Shown here: in pieces, positions 1 through 8,468 of the stretch | Layout of the letters: each line of letters opens with the position of its first letter | Position numbering within the stretch: position 1 is the stretch's first letter | Source of the DNA: Phycisphaeraceae bacterium | GTDB taxonomy: Bacteria; Planctomycetota; Phycisphaerae; Phycisphaerales; UBA1924 | Reading direction: 5' to 3' | Assembly (NCBI GenBank): GCA_019636625.1 | Contig: JAHBXE010000001.1 | Coordinates: forward strand, 496,001-560,000 | Length of the DNA stretch: 64,000 bases | Translations under genes and position numbers: made by a program | Notes under the pieces: model-generated | What the model was told of the DNA's origin: nothing | Database searches by the model: none | Seen by the model: the letters and a program-made list of their open reading frames with translations, nothing else

Positions 1-85
1 CCGATCCCTTCATACCCAAGTATAGATCGGCATTCGCCATCACCCGTTTCGTGCGGATCCGGCTTGTGCGTCGGCGTTCAGCGGC

Positions 86-598
86 TCATCGTTCGGATTG
101 TTCAACGCGCCACACCATCTCCCCGCCGGTGCAATCAATGTGTACGGCGAAAAATCCGGGGCGGCCGCTCGGGCCGGGGGCTTCATGCTGGCGAACGAGG
201 GGCCAGATGATCCGACGGTCGGTGTCGGGCAGAGGGAGGGAGTCGACCTGGGATGGGGTGAACCAATCCAGGCGGCCTTCGCGCATATCCCGGGGCTCGA
301 CCCAGACTGGGCCGAGCACCTTGTAGTAGAAGAGCAGCCAGTGTCCCTTGCCCTCGTAGCCCGACTCGCTGATCAGGCCGAGCAGATGAAGGCGATCAAT
401 GGGGACTTCAAGCCCGGCCTCTTCGAGAATCTCCCGTTGAGCGCAGTGAGCGGGGGATTCGCCCGTGGTCATGTCGAGCTTTCCACCAATCGGCGAGCAG
501 AGCCCCTTGTTGGGCTCCTTCAAACGGTGCAGCAGAAGGATTCGGCCGTCCTTGTCGCGAAGGTCGCACAGGCAGGCGAGCTTGTAGGGCAGGGTCAT
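86..598 (-). CDS. Nudix hydrolase
   Basis: A 170-residue Nudix-fold pyrophosphatase, probably acting on a nucleoside diphosphate-linked substrate or a damaged nucleotide. The catalytic Nudix box is visible around residues 39-64 (GGKLDMTTGES ... REILEEAGL). The REILEEAGL core and the metal-binding glutamates are intact, but the stretch between the first Gly and the GES motif is two residues longer than the canonical GX5E spacing. The frame stays open to 808, but I place the start at the ATG at 598, just before the conserved LPYKLACLCDLRD strand; upstream residues look like noise and would overlap murC. It is divergent from murC with no shared operon. The substrate cannot be read from the sequence. 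Confidence 0.85.
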   Translation of the reverse strand: MTLPYKLACLCDLRDKDGRILLLHRLKEPNKGLCSPIGGKLDMTTGESPAHCAQREILEEAGLEVPIDRLHLLGLISESGYEGKGHWLLFYYKVLGPVWVEPRDMREGRLDWFTPSQVDSLPLPDTDRRIIWPLVRQHEAPGPSGRPGFFAVHIDCTGGEMVWRVEQSER

Positions 599-775
599 TC
601 GGAGGGGAGGATAGCGCTGAGTCAGTTGACAGCAATCGACAGGCAGGTCCCAATCGCCGGTCCGAATCACAAGCGGGGGGAACTTGCGCGATGAAAGAGG
701 CGGTGTCGCGCCGGCCGGGTGACTCGTGCCATTGGGTGCTGTGGCAAACGAGCGCTGCCGTCCGATACCCTGTCC

Positions 776-2311
776 ATGGTGAGCAGTGGGATACACGTGA
801 AGGAACACACCGCGTTCGATGTCGCAGGGAAGCGGGTCTACATGGTCGGCATCGGCGGCTGTGGCATGGCCGGGCTGGCCCGGATGCTCAAGGCCCGAGG
901 GGCGGTTGTTTCAGGCTCTGATCTGAACCCCTCCGAGGCAACGGACCAGCTCGAGCGCGAGGGGATAGCGGTCGGGTTTGATCAGTCCCGGTCATGGCTC
1001 CCGGGCCATGAAGAAGGCGGGTGCGATCTGGTCGTCGCTTCGGCGGCGATCAAGCCGGATCATCCCCAAATGCTGGAGGCCGAGCGTCGCGGCATTCCCA
1101 CGATGTGGTACGCCGAGGCGTTGGGAAGGTGCATGCTTGGGCGGACGGCGATCTCCGTCGCGGGAACGCATGGGAAGTCCACAACGACGGCGATGCTTGG
1201 GGCCGTACTCGTGGATGCGGGGCTCGATCCCACCGTGATTGTCGGGGCGACCTGTGCGCAGCTTGAGCATGGGTGCCTGGGGCCGCGCGGCAAGCCGGTC
1301 GGCTTCCGGCTTGGCTCGGAGTCCATCGCGTCCGGGCGGTTCAAGGGCAGGCCGGGGCTGCTGGTGGCCGAGTCTTGCGAGTTCAACCGTTCGTTTCACA
1401 ACTACCGCCCCACGATCGCGTCGATCTCAGCCGTCGAGGCGGACCATCTGGATGTCTTCGGGTCGCTCGATGAGGTGGTGAAGGCGTTTCACGAGTTTGC
1501 CAAGCTGATCGCGCCGGAGGATCAAGGCGGTCGCCTGCTGATCGCGCAGGACAACACGCAGCGGACGGTCGTGACGGCGGGCCTGTCGTGCAAGGTGGAA
1601 ACAATCGGTTTCCGTCCTGATGCGGACTGGGTCGTTTCGTTCGATCCCGAGTCAAGACGGGCCACGCTCAGTTACGAAGGAAAGCAAGTCGTTGAATGGA
1701 TGGTTCGCCTGCCCGGTGTTCACAACGCGATGAACGGGGCGACGGCGGCGGCGCTGGCGCTGATGGCCGGCGCTGATGCCGAGGCGGTGGGCGTGTCGCT
1801 GTCCGCGTTCCGCGGGATCGATCGGCGGACTCAGTATCTGGGCGAGCGGCGGTTGCCCGGCGGGGGTTCTGTCCGTGTGTACGACGATTACGGGCACCAC
1901 CCGACGGAGGTCTGGTCAACCTTGAAAGCCATGCAGGAGTTTGAGCGGCCGCGGGATCGCGGTGGGAGGCTCATCTGCGTCTTTCAGCCGCACCAGCATT
2001 CGCGGACGCGGCACTTGCTCGAAGAGTTCGCCGCGGCGTTTGAAAGCGCGGATCTGGTGCTGGTGCCGCACATCTACTTTGTTCGCGACACGCAGGCGGA
2101 GAAGCAGAAGGTCTCGGCGGCGGACCTGGTCGATCGCCTCCGGCAGCGAGGCGTGAAAGCCCTGCACCTGTACCCATTCGAGGCGATCGTGGACCACCTC
2201 GAGCACGTGTGCCGCGATGGAGACCTGGTGGTGGTCATGGGTGCCGGGCCGGTGAATCAGATCGCCCACAGTTACCTGAAGATGGGAGAGGCGGTTCTCG
2301 CGGCACGGTGA
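776..2311 (+). CDS. murC: UDP-N-acetylmuramate--L-alanine ligase
   Basis: Cytoplasmic ATP-dependent Mur ligase that adds L-Ala to UDP-MurNAc in peptidoglycan precursor synthesis. An N-terminal Rossmann motif GIGGCGM lies near residues 25-31, the P-loop GTHGKSTTT at 130-138, the central domain runs through the EADHLDVF and GVHNAMN regions, and FQPHQHSRTR lies in the C-terminal domain. At 511 residues it is slightly longer than usual, owing to a loop near residue 180 (SIASGRFKGRPG). The ATG at 776 is chosen; GTG at 779 is adjacent, and the frame extends to 719 without conserved sequence. It is the first gene of the murC-murB-ddl-ftsQ operon; its TGA overlaps a possible GTG start of murB. Confidence 0.95.
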   Translation: MVSSGIHVKEHTAFDVAGKRVYMVGIGGCGMAGLARMLKARGAVVSGSDLNPSEATDQLEREGIAVGFDQSRSWLPGHEEGGCDLVVASAAIKPDHPQMLEAERRGIPTMWYAEALGRCMLGRTAISVAGTHGKSTTTAMLGAVLVDAGLDPTVIVGATCAQLEHGCLGPRGKPVGFRLGSESIASGRFKGRPGLLVAESCEFNRSFHNYRPTIASISAVEADHLDVFGSLDEVVKAFHEFAKLIAPEDQGGRLLIAQDNTQRTVVTAGLSCKVETIGFRPDADWVVSFDPESRRATLSYEGKQVVEWMVRLPGVHNAMNGATAAALALMAGADAEAVGVSLSAFRGIDRRTQYLGERRLPGGGSVRVYDDYGHHPTEVWSTLKAMQEFERPRDRGGRLICVFQPHQHSRTRHLLEEFAAAFESADLVLVPHIYFVRDTQAEKQKVSAADLVDRLRQRGVKALHLYPFEAIVDHLEHVCRDGDLVVVMGAGPVNQIAHSYLKMGEAVLAAR

Positions 2312-2322
2312 GAGTCATTGGC

Positions 2323-3228
2323 ATGGCGACGACACGGGCGTTGACATTCGAGCGAGTGGCCAAACTCCCGACCTGGTTCGGAATCGGGGGCGGCGCCGAT
2401 CGGGTGGCCAAGCCGGCGTCCGTGGAGGATCTCGTGGCCTGCCTGGAGTCCGATCCCGGACTGAAGGTCCTTGGGGATGGGGCAAATCTCCTCGTGGACG
2501 ATGACGGGGTTTCGGAGTTGGTCGTCGTTCTCGACCAACCGGCATTCCGGTCGGTGGAGAGGGACGGGAACCGGATGCTCGTTGGGGCGGGCGTGAAGCT
2601 ACCCAAGCTGATCAACGACACGGTTCGTGATGGGCTGTCAGGGTTGGAAGGGTTGGGTGGGGTGCCCGCAACGATCGGCGGCGCGGCGATCATGAATGCC
2701 GGCGGGGCGTACGGGCAGTTTGCGGACGCCGTCGCCGCCATCCACGCGATCGACCGGCAGGGGCGTGTGCTGCGACTTGCTCGCGAGCAGGTGCCGTTCT
2801 CCTACCGGCATTCGGGGCTGTCGGATGTCATCGTCACCGCTGTGGAGCTGAATCTCAAGCCCGCGGATCCGGTTCGGCTTCGCGAGTTCCACTTGGAAGT
2901 GATGGCGAGGAAGAAGGCCAGCCAGCCGCTGTCGAGCAACTCGGCGGGGTGCGTATTCAAGAACCCAACGCTGATCCGTCCCATCGAGGGTATCGCCGAT
3001 GCGGATGTGCGTGTGTCGGCGGGAATGCTGATCGACCGGGCGGGGTGCAAGGGCATGCGGGTCGGCGGGGCAGAGGTCAGCCATTCGCACGCGAACTTCA
3101 TCACCACGGACAGGGATGCGATGGCGGGGCATGTCATCGACCTGATGGATCAGGTCCGGGCCCGCGTCTTCGACACGTTCGGGGTGTCGCTCGAACCTGA
3201 GATTGCGATCTGGAAGAGAAAGCCATGA
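2323..3228 (+). CDS. murB: UDP-N-acetylenolpyruvoylglucosamine reductase
   Basis: FAD- and NADPH-dependent reductase that makes UDP-MurNAc. The FAD-binding half carries LGDGANLLV (residues 50-58) and GLEGLGGVPATIGGAAIMN (about 107-125); YRHSG lies at 161-165 and the catalytic loop SAGCVFKNP at 207-215. The position of the usual proton-donor Ser is Cys here (C210), a substitution I recall from other MurB proteins. The final LEPEI holds the expected late Glu. 301 residues from ATG 2323; an in-frame GTG at 2308 would overlap the murC stop as GTGA and could be the true coupled start. Its own stop overlaps the ddl ATG (ATGA). Confidence 0.95.
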   Translation: MATTRALTFERVAKLPTWFGIGGGADRVAKPASVEDLVACLESDPGLKVLGDGANLLVDDDGVSELVVVLDQPAFRSVERDGNRMLVGAGVKLPKLINDTVRDGLSGLEGLGGVPATIGGAAIMNAGGAYGQFADAVAAIHAIDRQGRVLRLAREQVPFSYRHSGLSDVIVTAVELNLKPADPVRLREFHLEVMARKKASQPLSSNSAGCVFKNPTLIRPIEGIADADVRVSAGMLIDRAGCKGMRVGGAEVSHSHANFITTDRDAMAGHVIDLMDQVRARVFDTFGVSLEPEIAIWKRKP

Positions 3229-4142
3229 AGAAGGTTCTCGTTCTCGGCGGTGGGCCGGATGCAGAACGCGAAGTCAGCCTGAACTCAGCGGCTGGCGTCG
3301 CCAACGCAATCCGGGCCTCCGGTCGTTACGAAGTGGTCGAGCGGACGATCGATCGGATTTCGCTTGCGGAACTCAAGGGGCTACCGGGCGATGTGGTGTT
3401 CCCGGTGCTCCACGGTGCTTTCGGCGAAGGTGGTCCGCTGCAGGACCTCATGGAGCGTGACGGGCGGCCGTATGTCGGCTGCCGGCCCGCCGCGGCCAGG
3501 CTGGCGATGGACAAGCTCGCGACCAAACTGTGCGCGGCGAGGGCGGGCATCCCCACGGCGGAGGCGCACGCGTTCAACATCCGTGATGAAGCGTGCCCGT
3601 TGCCAATTCCGGTCGTAGTCAAGCCGGTGCACGACGGGTCGTCCGTGGGGCTGCACATTTGCAAGGATGTCCAGGCGTGGGCCGCGGCACGCCGCGATGT
3701 TGAAGCGGACATCGCATCGAAGCCGGGGCGCGTGTACATGGTCGAGCGGTACATCGCGGGGAAAGAGCTGACAGTCGGTCTGCTGGATGGCAAGCCGCTC
3801 CCGATCATTCATATTGCCCCGGCGGAAGGCGTGTACGACTACGAAGCGAAGTACAAGCGGAAGGACACGCGCTACCTGCTCGACCCCGAACTGCCCCAGG
3901 GGATGGACGCCACGATCAAGGGGTACGCGGAGCGCCTGGGGCGAGCGATCGGCGTCCGCCATGTGTCCCGGGTTGACTTCCTGTTGGACGGGCAAGGACA
4001 ACCCTGGCTTCTGGAGATCAACACCATGCCCGGGTTCACCGCGACCTCGCTGGTACCCAAGGCGGCGGCACATTCCGGCACGGATATGCCCTCGCTTTGC
4101 GCCCTGCTGGTGGACTTTGCGCTCCGTGATTCCGGGCGCTAA
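3225..4142 (+). CDS. ddl: D-alanine--D-alanine ligase
   Basis: ATP-grasp ligase that makes the D-Ala-D-Ala dipeptide of the peptidoglycan stem. GGPDAEREVSLNSA starts near residue 9, VLHGAFGEGGPLQ near 61, the ATP-grasp motif KPVHDGSSVGL at 133-143, and the metal and substrate-binding EINTMPGFTATS lies near the C-terminus. 305 residues is normal for a DdlB-type enzyme. The ATG at 3225 overlaps the murB TGA, which implies translational coupling. It lies between murB and ftsQ, the classical dcw order. Confidence 0.95.
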   Translation: MKKVLVLGGGPDAEREVSLNSAAGVANAIRASGRYEVVERTIDRISLAELKGLPGDVVFPVLHGAFGEGGPLQDLMERDGRPYVGCRPAAARLAMDKLATKLCAARAGIPTAEAHAFNIRDEACPLPIPVVVKPVHDGSSVGLHICKDVQAWAAARRDVEADIASKPGRVYMVERYIAGKELTVGLLDGKPLPIIHIAPAEGVYDYEAKYKRKDTRYLLDPELPQGMDATIKGYAERLGRAIGVRHVSRVDFLLDGQGQPWLLEINTMPGFTATSLVPKAAAHSGTDMPSLCALLVDFALRDSGR

Positions 4143-4253
4143 GGCTCAACGGGCATGTTGTGCCGATAGAATCATGTTTGGTGGCAGGATGCCGCCGCGA
4201 ATGGCAGCCGGATGTCTGCGCTGTTCACAAAGCCTCCCACCACGGACGGAACC

Positions 4254-5171
4254 ATGGCACGAAACTCCCGCCCGATCCGCGTTCGAGTTCACAAGTCCAA
4301 GTCGGTGACCACCGAGTCCTTTCGGCGGTTCTTCTCCGTGACCGCCGGGGTTTTCATCTTCGTCGGATTGGTGCTTTCGGTCCTGATCTGGGTGCCTTCG
4401 ATGGAGGCCGAGCTGGCCACCCGGGCATCGGCGGGGCCGGCCAAGATCCATATCGAGTGGCCACAGGCGGCCGGCGGGGACGGCTCGACTTGGGTGCCCG
4501 GCCCCGTTCGTGATGAACTGTTGGCCCGCGCGATGACAGAGATTGAGCGTTGCGCTGATCCGTTTTCTTCTTCTGCGCTTGAGGCAGCGTCGGTCTCGTT
4601 GATGCGCACGGGATGGTTCGAGTCGGCGCCCACGGTTGTTCGGGATGGAGAGGCGTACCGGATCGCGGCGACATGGAGAACGCCCGCGGCGGTGGTTCGT
4701 CAGGATGGCGTCGACTACCTCATCTCGCGGGAAGGGCATCTGCTTCCGCTGGCGTATCAGCGAGGGCAGGCCCCCGTCATTGCGATTACCGGGGCGGCGC
4801 ACCAGCCTCCCCGCGTGGGCGGGCAGTTGGCCCCGGGGCAGATGTGGGCCGGTGACGACATTCGCGCAGCGCTCGAGACGATCGCCGTGATATCGAACCG
4901 GCCGTGGCGGGATCAAGTCGCGGCGGTTGATGTCGCGGAGTACGCCGGTGCCCGGCGCATCGCGTTGATCAGCAAGTGGGATGGGCGGGCCGTGATCGGC
5001 GGGGCGCCCCGCGACACGATCCCGGGCGAGGTCGCGTTCGACACGAAGCTCCGACGGTTGGACGAACTGGTGCGACAGTTCGGGCAAGTCGATGCCAAGC
5101 ACCGTCTGGTCGAGGTGGCCGGCCCGGTGATCTTGGTCGATGATGTGCGGACTGCGCATCGCGATCCATGA
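4254..5171 (+). CDS. ftsQ: FtsQ/DivIB-like cell division protein
   Basis: Predicted bitopic divisome protein. It has a basic cytoplasmic N-terminus (RPIRVRVHKSKS), one membrane segment (FFSVTAGVFIFVGLVLSVLIW) and a periplasmic part of about 250 residues. Identification rests on topology, size (305 residues) and position directly after ddl, where ftsQ sits in dcw clusters; the sequence itself is divergent and no POTRA motif is obvious by eye. The ATG at 4254 follows a GGACGGA-like purine stretch; an in-frame ATG at 4212 is an alternative. The stop overlaps the next gene as ATGA. No ftsA or ftsZ follows. Confidence 0.7.
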   Translation: MARNSRPIRVRVHKSKSVTTESFRRFFSVTAGVFIFVGLVLSVLIWVPSMEAELATRASAGPAKIHIEWPQAAGGDGSTWVPGPVRDELLARAMTEIERCADPFSSSALEAASVSLMRTGWFESAPTVVRDGEAYRIAATWRTPAAVVRQDGVDYLISREGHLLPLAYQRGQAPVIAITGAAHQPPRVGGQLAPGQMWAGDDIRAALETIAVISNRPWRDQVAAVDVAEYAGARRIALISKWDGRAVIGGAPRDTIPGEVAFDTKLRRLDELVRQFGQVDAKHRLVEVAGPVILVDDVRTAHRDP

Positions 5172-5968
5172 GCGACCAGGCTCCACAGGCCTCGTCCTCG
5201 GGGGATGACAGTCCTCCATCTCCACCCCCCGCGCGAGCGCCAACGGCCGAGAGGGCGAGGGATCCCTGGGCCCACCGCAGGGCCGAACCGCGGACCTTCG
5301 CGTTCATCTGGACCATGTACCTGTTCGCCGCGACCGTCTCGGTCTACGGCGTCACCGTCACGTCCGGGATCGGCGGGTACGACGCGATTCGCCCGGCGGC
5401 CAGGATGCTCCTCGCGCTGATCGCGGCGGGCATGTTCATCGTCTGGCCGCTCGTGCGGCTCAGCCAGCGGCCGGACCCGCGGCCATTGGCCGGGCCCATC
5501 CTCGATCTGATTGTCGTGCTGGTCCCGATTCAGGCCATCGTGTGGCCACAGCACGCATGGTGGTTGACGGGGTGGCCTCTCCGAGTGGTCGCCGCAACGG
5601 CAGCGCTCCTGACAGCGTGGGCGGTCATTGTCGCGGCGTTGATTTCGATCACCCACGAAGCGCGCGCCGTACGACGCGTCTCCGGCGCGTGGTGCATGCT
5701 CACGATGATCGCGGTATTCGTGCTTTGCCATGTGCCCATGGGGGCGCAGGCGGCGGCGACCGAAGTGGGAGCTGTGACTCGACCATTGTGGATGCTGTCC
5801 CCGGTCGGCGGGGTGCTGGAACTGACCCGTGACACATCATGGAGCGGGCAGCCGGCCCGTGTCACGCCGGGCCATTGGAGGATGATCGGGCTGCTGTGTG
5901 GAGTGGGGACGGCGTTGTGGCTGGCGGCCGTCGCATCGCGGATTCGGGTTGGCCGAAGGGCCGATTGA
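5168..5968 (+). CDS. polytopic membrane protein of unknown function
   Basis: I do not recognise a family. 266 residues: a Pro/Ser-rich hydrophilic N-terminus of about 45 residues, then roughly six hydrophobic segments (for example TFAFIWTMYLFAATVSVYG, MLLALIAAGMFIVWPLV, GPILDLIVVLVPIQAIVW, and a last one near GLLCGVGTALWLAAVAS) and a basic tail. The start codon overlaps the ftsQ stop (ATGA), so it is translated with the cell-wall operon and is the last gene before a strong terminator. A role in envelope or division is inference from position only. Confidence 0.7.
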   Translation: MSDQAPQASSSGDDSPPSPPPARAPTAERARDPWAHRRAEPRTFAFIWTMYLFAATVSVYGVTVTSGIGGYDAIRPAARMLLALIAAGMFIVWPLVRLSQRPDPRPLAGPILDLIVVLVPIQAIVWPQHAWWLTGWPLRVVAATAALLTAWAVIVAALISITHEARAVRRVSGAWCMLTMIAVFVLCHVPMGAQAAATEVGAVTRPLWMLSPVGGVLELTRDTSWSGQPARVTPGHWRMIGLLCGVGTALWLAAVASRIRVGRRAD

Positions 5969-6017
5969 GGCCTACCGTTTGCCGTCGCCGAAACGACCGG
6001 CGAAACGCTGGAGAATG

Positions 6018-6044
6018 CCCGGCCCCCGCGGCCGGGTTTTTCTT
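6018..6044 (+). terminator. intrinsic terminator of the murC-ftsQ operon
   Basis: CCCGGC at 6018-6023 pairs with GCCGGG at 6031-6036 across a 7-nt GC-rich loop, followed directly by TTTTTCTT. It sits 50 nt after the stop of the last operon gene and 28 nt before greA, so greA must start from its own promoter or by read-through. Confidence 0.75.
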
Positions 6045-6071
6045 CAGGCACGCCGGGGGAAGGAACCTGCC

Positions 6072-6539
6072 ATGGAAATGCTCACGCAAAGCGAAAAGAC
6101 AAAGGTTGAGGCACGGTTGGCCGCGCTCAAGGCCAATCGGTCGGTGATTTCTCAACGCATCGCCGAAGCACGGGCGCTCGGGGATCTCAAGGAAAACGGC
6201 GACTATCACGCGGCGCGAGAGCAGCAAGGAATGGAAGAGGCGGAAATCCGCCGCCTGGAAGAGCGGCTGGCGCGCGCGCAGGTTGTCGAGGATGGCGCGG
6301 GCAAGGGTGGCGATGTTGTCGTGCTGGGCTCGATGGTCAAGATCAAGGATGTCGAAAAGGGCCGTACCGACACGGTCAAGCTCGTTGGAGAAATGTCCTC
6401 CGAACCGCCGGAGGACTACGACGAGGTCACGGTGACCAGCCCCATGGGGGAGGCCCTGCTCAAGGCCCGCATCGGTGAAGTGGTGCGTGTGAACGCGCCG
6501 CGCGGCGTGAAGCGATTCGAAATCGTCGAGATTCTCTGA
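6072..6539 (+). CDS. greA: transcription elongation factor GreA
   Basis: Transcript-cleavage factor that rescues backtracked RNA polymerase. 155 residues with the usual two parts: an N-terminal antiparallel coiled coil (to about residue 75), whose tip carries LGDLKENGDYHAAREQQ with the acidic residues needed for cleavage, and a C-terminal FKBP-like domain (VVVLGSMVKI ... SPMGEALLKARIGEVV). The start at ATG 6072 follows a GGGGAAGGAACC purine-rich stretch. Monocistronic by appearance, between a terminator and a minus-strand gene. Confidence 0.95.
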   Translation: MEMLTQSEKTKVEARLAALKANRSVISQRIAEARALGDLKENGDYHAAREQQGMEEAEIRRLEERLARAQVVEDGAGKGGDVVVLGSMVKIKDVEKGRTDTVKLVGEMSSEPPEDYDEVTVTSPMGEALLKARIGEVVRVNAPRGVKRFEIVEIL

Positions 6540-6593
6540 CCGCGGATCATGTCGACGGGTTGTCGTGCCGAGCCGGCGCTGCCTCGCCGCAGG

Positions 6594-6887
6594 TCATCGA
6601 TCAACCACGACGGGCGCGACGATGAAGCTCGAACCGTTGCCGACGCGGCCGCGCCGGATGCAGCCTGCGGTATCGAGTTCACGCAGGGCGGTCACGATCT
6701 CTGTCGCGTTGAGATTGACTTCAGGGCCGATCCAGTCGCCGATCTGCTTGGGCGTGCCCTCGATGACCCAGTCGCAGTGCTTTCGAGTGACGAACTGCAG
6801 CATTCCCTCCAGCGCGCACTTGGCGGGCGCCGAGAGAGTCTGCCACTTCGTGGATTCCTTGAACGCGGGGGAAAGGATCGGTTGCAC
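6594..6887 (-). CDS. small winged-helix-like protein of unknown function
   Basis: 97 residues with no recognised family. The central part (PKQIGDWIGPEVNLNATEIVTALRELDTAG, spread over about residues 46-75) followed by a basic turn and GSSFIVAP looks like the helix-turn-helix plus wing of a small DNA-binding domain. This is impression, not a motif match. It lies downstream of the flagellin-like gene on the same strand with a 60-nt gap, so co-transcription is possible. Confidence 0.5.
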   Translation of the reverse strand: MQPILSPAFKESTKWQTLSAPAKCALEGMLQFVTRKHCDWVIEGTPKQIGDWIGPEVNLNATEIVTALRELDTAGCIRRGRVGNGSSFIVAPVVVDR

Positions 6888-6947
6888 GGTTGGAGGCTCC
6901 GGGGCCCACGAGTTGGAGGCGGTCCCTGTTCCGCCGCACGCGATGAA

Positions 6948-7697
6948 CTATAGGCGGCGCGGCGAGAGCAACGCGAGCGCGTGATCGGGCCTCACACCGG
7001 CGACGGCCTCGCCCGAGAACATCCGGGCCCGGACATCAGAAGCGAAGCCGGCAACGTCGCTTTCATCGAAGCGCGAGGTGCTCGTCTTCGAGGCGAGGTC
7101 GTCCAGCGCGGTTCGTTGCAGCGGTTCGAGCGCCTGTCCACGGAACACGCGAAGCGACGATTGCACACCCGCGATCTCGTTCATGGCAGCCGCGATCGAC
7201 CGCAGGGCCGCGGAGCGATTCCCCAGGGGGTCCAGCGAGCCGCCCGGGCGCACATCGGCCAGCCGATGGGAACGACCTGATTCAACAATGGCGCCCAAGT
7301 CCAGCGTGGACACTGGTCGGATGTCCAGTTCGTGAGACCCCGCACGCAAGGTCACACCCTCGGCGAGCGCCGATTCACCGCTCAGCTTTGGAGCTCGCGC
7401 GATCTGATCAACCTGATCCAAGAGCTCCCACGTCGTCTCGCCGCTGGCGACGCGACGGGTGCCATCGTGCAACAGCGATTGGACGGTGTCCAACGCGCCC
7501 GAAGCAGAGTCCACGAATCGCGACAGGTCCTGCAGCTGACTGATCGATGCGTGTGAAGAAGCGACCGCGGCACGGAGCGGCGTCACGGCGAGCGAAATGG
7601 AATCCGAACCGACCGGTGTGGGGGCGCTCGCCCGTCTCGGCGCCGGGTCCGTTCGCACCGCGTCGATTCGCTGAACTCCGCCGATGCGATCGATCAC
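6948..7697 (-). CDS. flagellin-like (filament coiled-coil) protein
   Basis: 249 residues. The layout follows a short flagellin: an N-terminal helix (SISQLQDLSRFVDSASGALD), a region resembling the flagellin stretch that precedes the FNG turn (LLDQVDQIARAPKLSGESAL), a short beta-rich middle (GSHELDIRPVSTLDLG), then a C-terminal helix with NRSAALRSIAAAMNEI, comparable to the flagellin AALxxIDxAI helix. I chose a GTG start at 7697 because AGAGGAG (7704-7710 complement) lies 6 nt upstream; an upstream ATG at 7766 has no such site. No other flagellar gene is adjacent. The assignment is by pattern and could be wrong. Confidence 0.55.
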   Translation of the reverse strand: MIDRIGGVQRIDAVRTDPAPRRASAPTPVGSDSISLAVTPLRAAVASSHASISQLQDLSRFVDSASGALDTVQSLLHDGTRRVASGETTWELLDQVDQIARAPKLSGESALAEGVTLRAGSHELDIRPVSTLDLGAIVESGRSHRLADVRPGGSLDPLGNRSAALRSIAAAMNEIAGVQSSLRVFRGQALEPLQRTALDDLASKTSTSRFDESDVAGFASDVRARMFSGEAVAGVRPDHALALLSPRRL

Positions 7698-8072
7698 GCG
7701 CCGCACTCCTCTCGTACAGAGTGTCGAATTCGGGAACGGAAGATGCCATGTGGTGGGGAACGCCACCCGGTTGCACGGGCCCTACCACCGTCAAAGTCCG
7801 ACCTCACCCACCAAAGCGGCTTCTTGGCCAATACAGAGAACAGCAGCGTCAATCTCGGGGCTCTGGGCGGACCGGCTGTTCCACGCAAGATGGTGGAACA
7901 CCGCCACTTCGGCAGTCTGCGCAACGGTCGCTGCTTTGCACGTCCGCGTTCATGATGGAAACGCCCTATTTGCCAGGTCCGCGCGAAGAAATCGGAACGC
8001 AATTCCGAACCAGAGCATCAGACAGGACGTGTGGCTCGAATAGAACGAGGACCACAGTGGAAAGGGAACACC
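7698..8072. promoter_or_regulatory. divergent intergenic region with dyad
   Basis: 375 bases between the flagellin-like gene and the small gene at 8073, with no convincing coding sequence. It contains a perfect inverted repeat, TGTTCCAC (7877-7884) and GTGGAACA (7893-7900), with an 8-nt spacer, and a second smaller one, TCGGAA (7992-7997) and TTCCGA (8003-8008). The first has the size and symmetry of a dimeric regulator site. No clear -35/-10 pair was found. Confidence 0.4.
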
Positions 8073-8318
8073 ATGTCACGCCGAGAAGAGCATCTGGACC
8101 CGGATCGGCTGGTAGCCGCCGCCGAGGCCGCGCTGCGGGCGGCCGTGGATGTAGCGGAGCACACGGGTGGACCGTGGCCCTACCCGGCGGACTTGATGGG
8201 TACGCCGCTGCAACCTGACTTCCTCAGCGAGTTCACTCGTTGGGAAATCGAGCAAGCGTGCGAGTTCTTGGTTCGCTTGGGGGCGATCGAGAAGCCTTCG
8301 CCCCGCAAAGCGGCCTAG
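8073..8318 (+). CDS. small acidic protein of unknown function
   Basis: 81 residues, unrecognised. An N-terminal amphipathic Ala/Glu-rich helix (DPDRLVAAAEAALRAAVDVA) is followed by a Pro/Trp motif (GGPWPYPADLMG) and a second helix (RWEIEQACEFLVRLGAIE). The ATG at 8073 follows AAAGGGAA. A strong terminator lies 32 nt after the stop, which supports a real transcription unit. Confidence 0.6.
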   Translation: MSRREEHLDPDRLVAAAEAALRAAVDVAEHTGGPWPYPADLMGTPLQPDFLSEFTRWEIEQACEFLVRLGAIEKPSPRKAA

Positions 8319-8349
8319 CCAGCCAGCCTGCGTTTCACGTGAATCAAAC

Positions 8350-8385
8350 GTCCGCCCCCGGGTTAAGCTCGGGGGCGGACTTGTT
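8350..8385 (+). terminator. intrinsic terminator
   Basis: GTCCGCCCCCG (8350-8360) pairs perfectly with CGGGGGCGGAC (8370-8380) across a 9-nt loop, followed by TTGTTTG. It ends the unit of the 81-residue protein gene. Confidence 0.85.
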
Positions 8386-8468
8386 TGTATGTCGCTCGCA
8401 GGCTGTGCAATCCAGAGGAACGTAAACTGCCGGAGCGGGTACAAGCGGATTGGAAACAGGAGCATCCC

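Noticed and set aside
626-654. TTGACA at 626-631 upstream of murC as a promoter
   Set aside because: The hexamer matches, but the base window 16-18 nt later (CCCAAT) is a poor -10, and no other pairing was found.
98-694. A 198-codon plus-strand frame opposite the Nudix gene
   Set aside because: The minus strand has an intact Nudix box in frame; the plus frame is its shadow.
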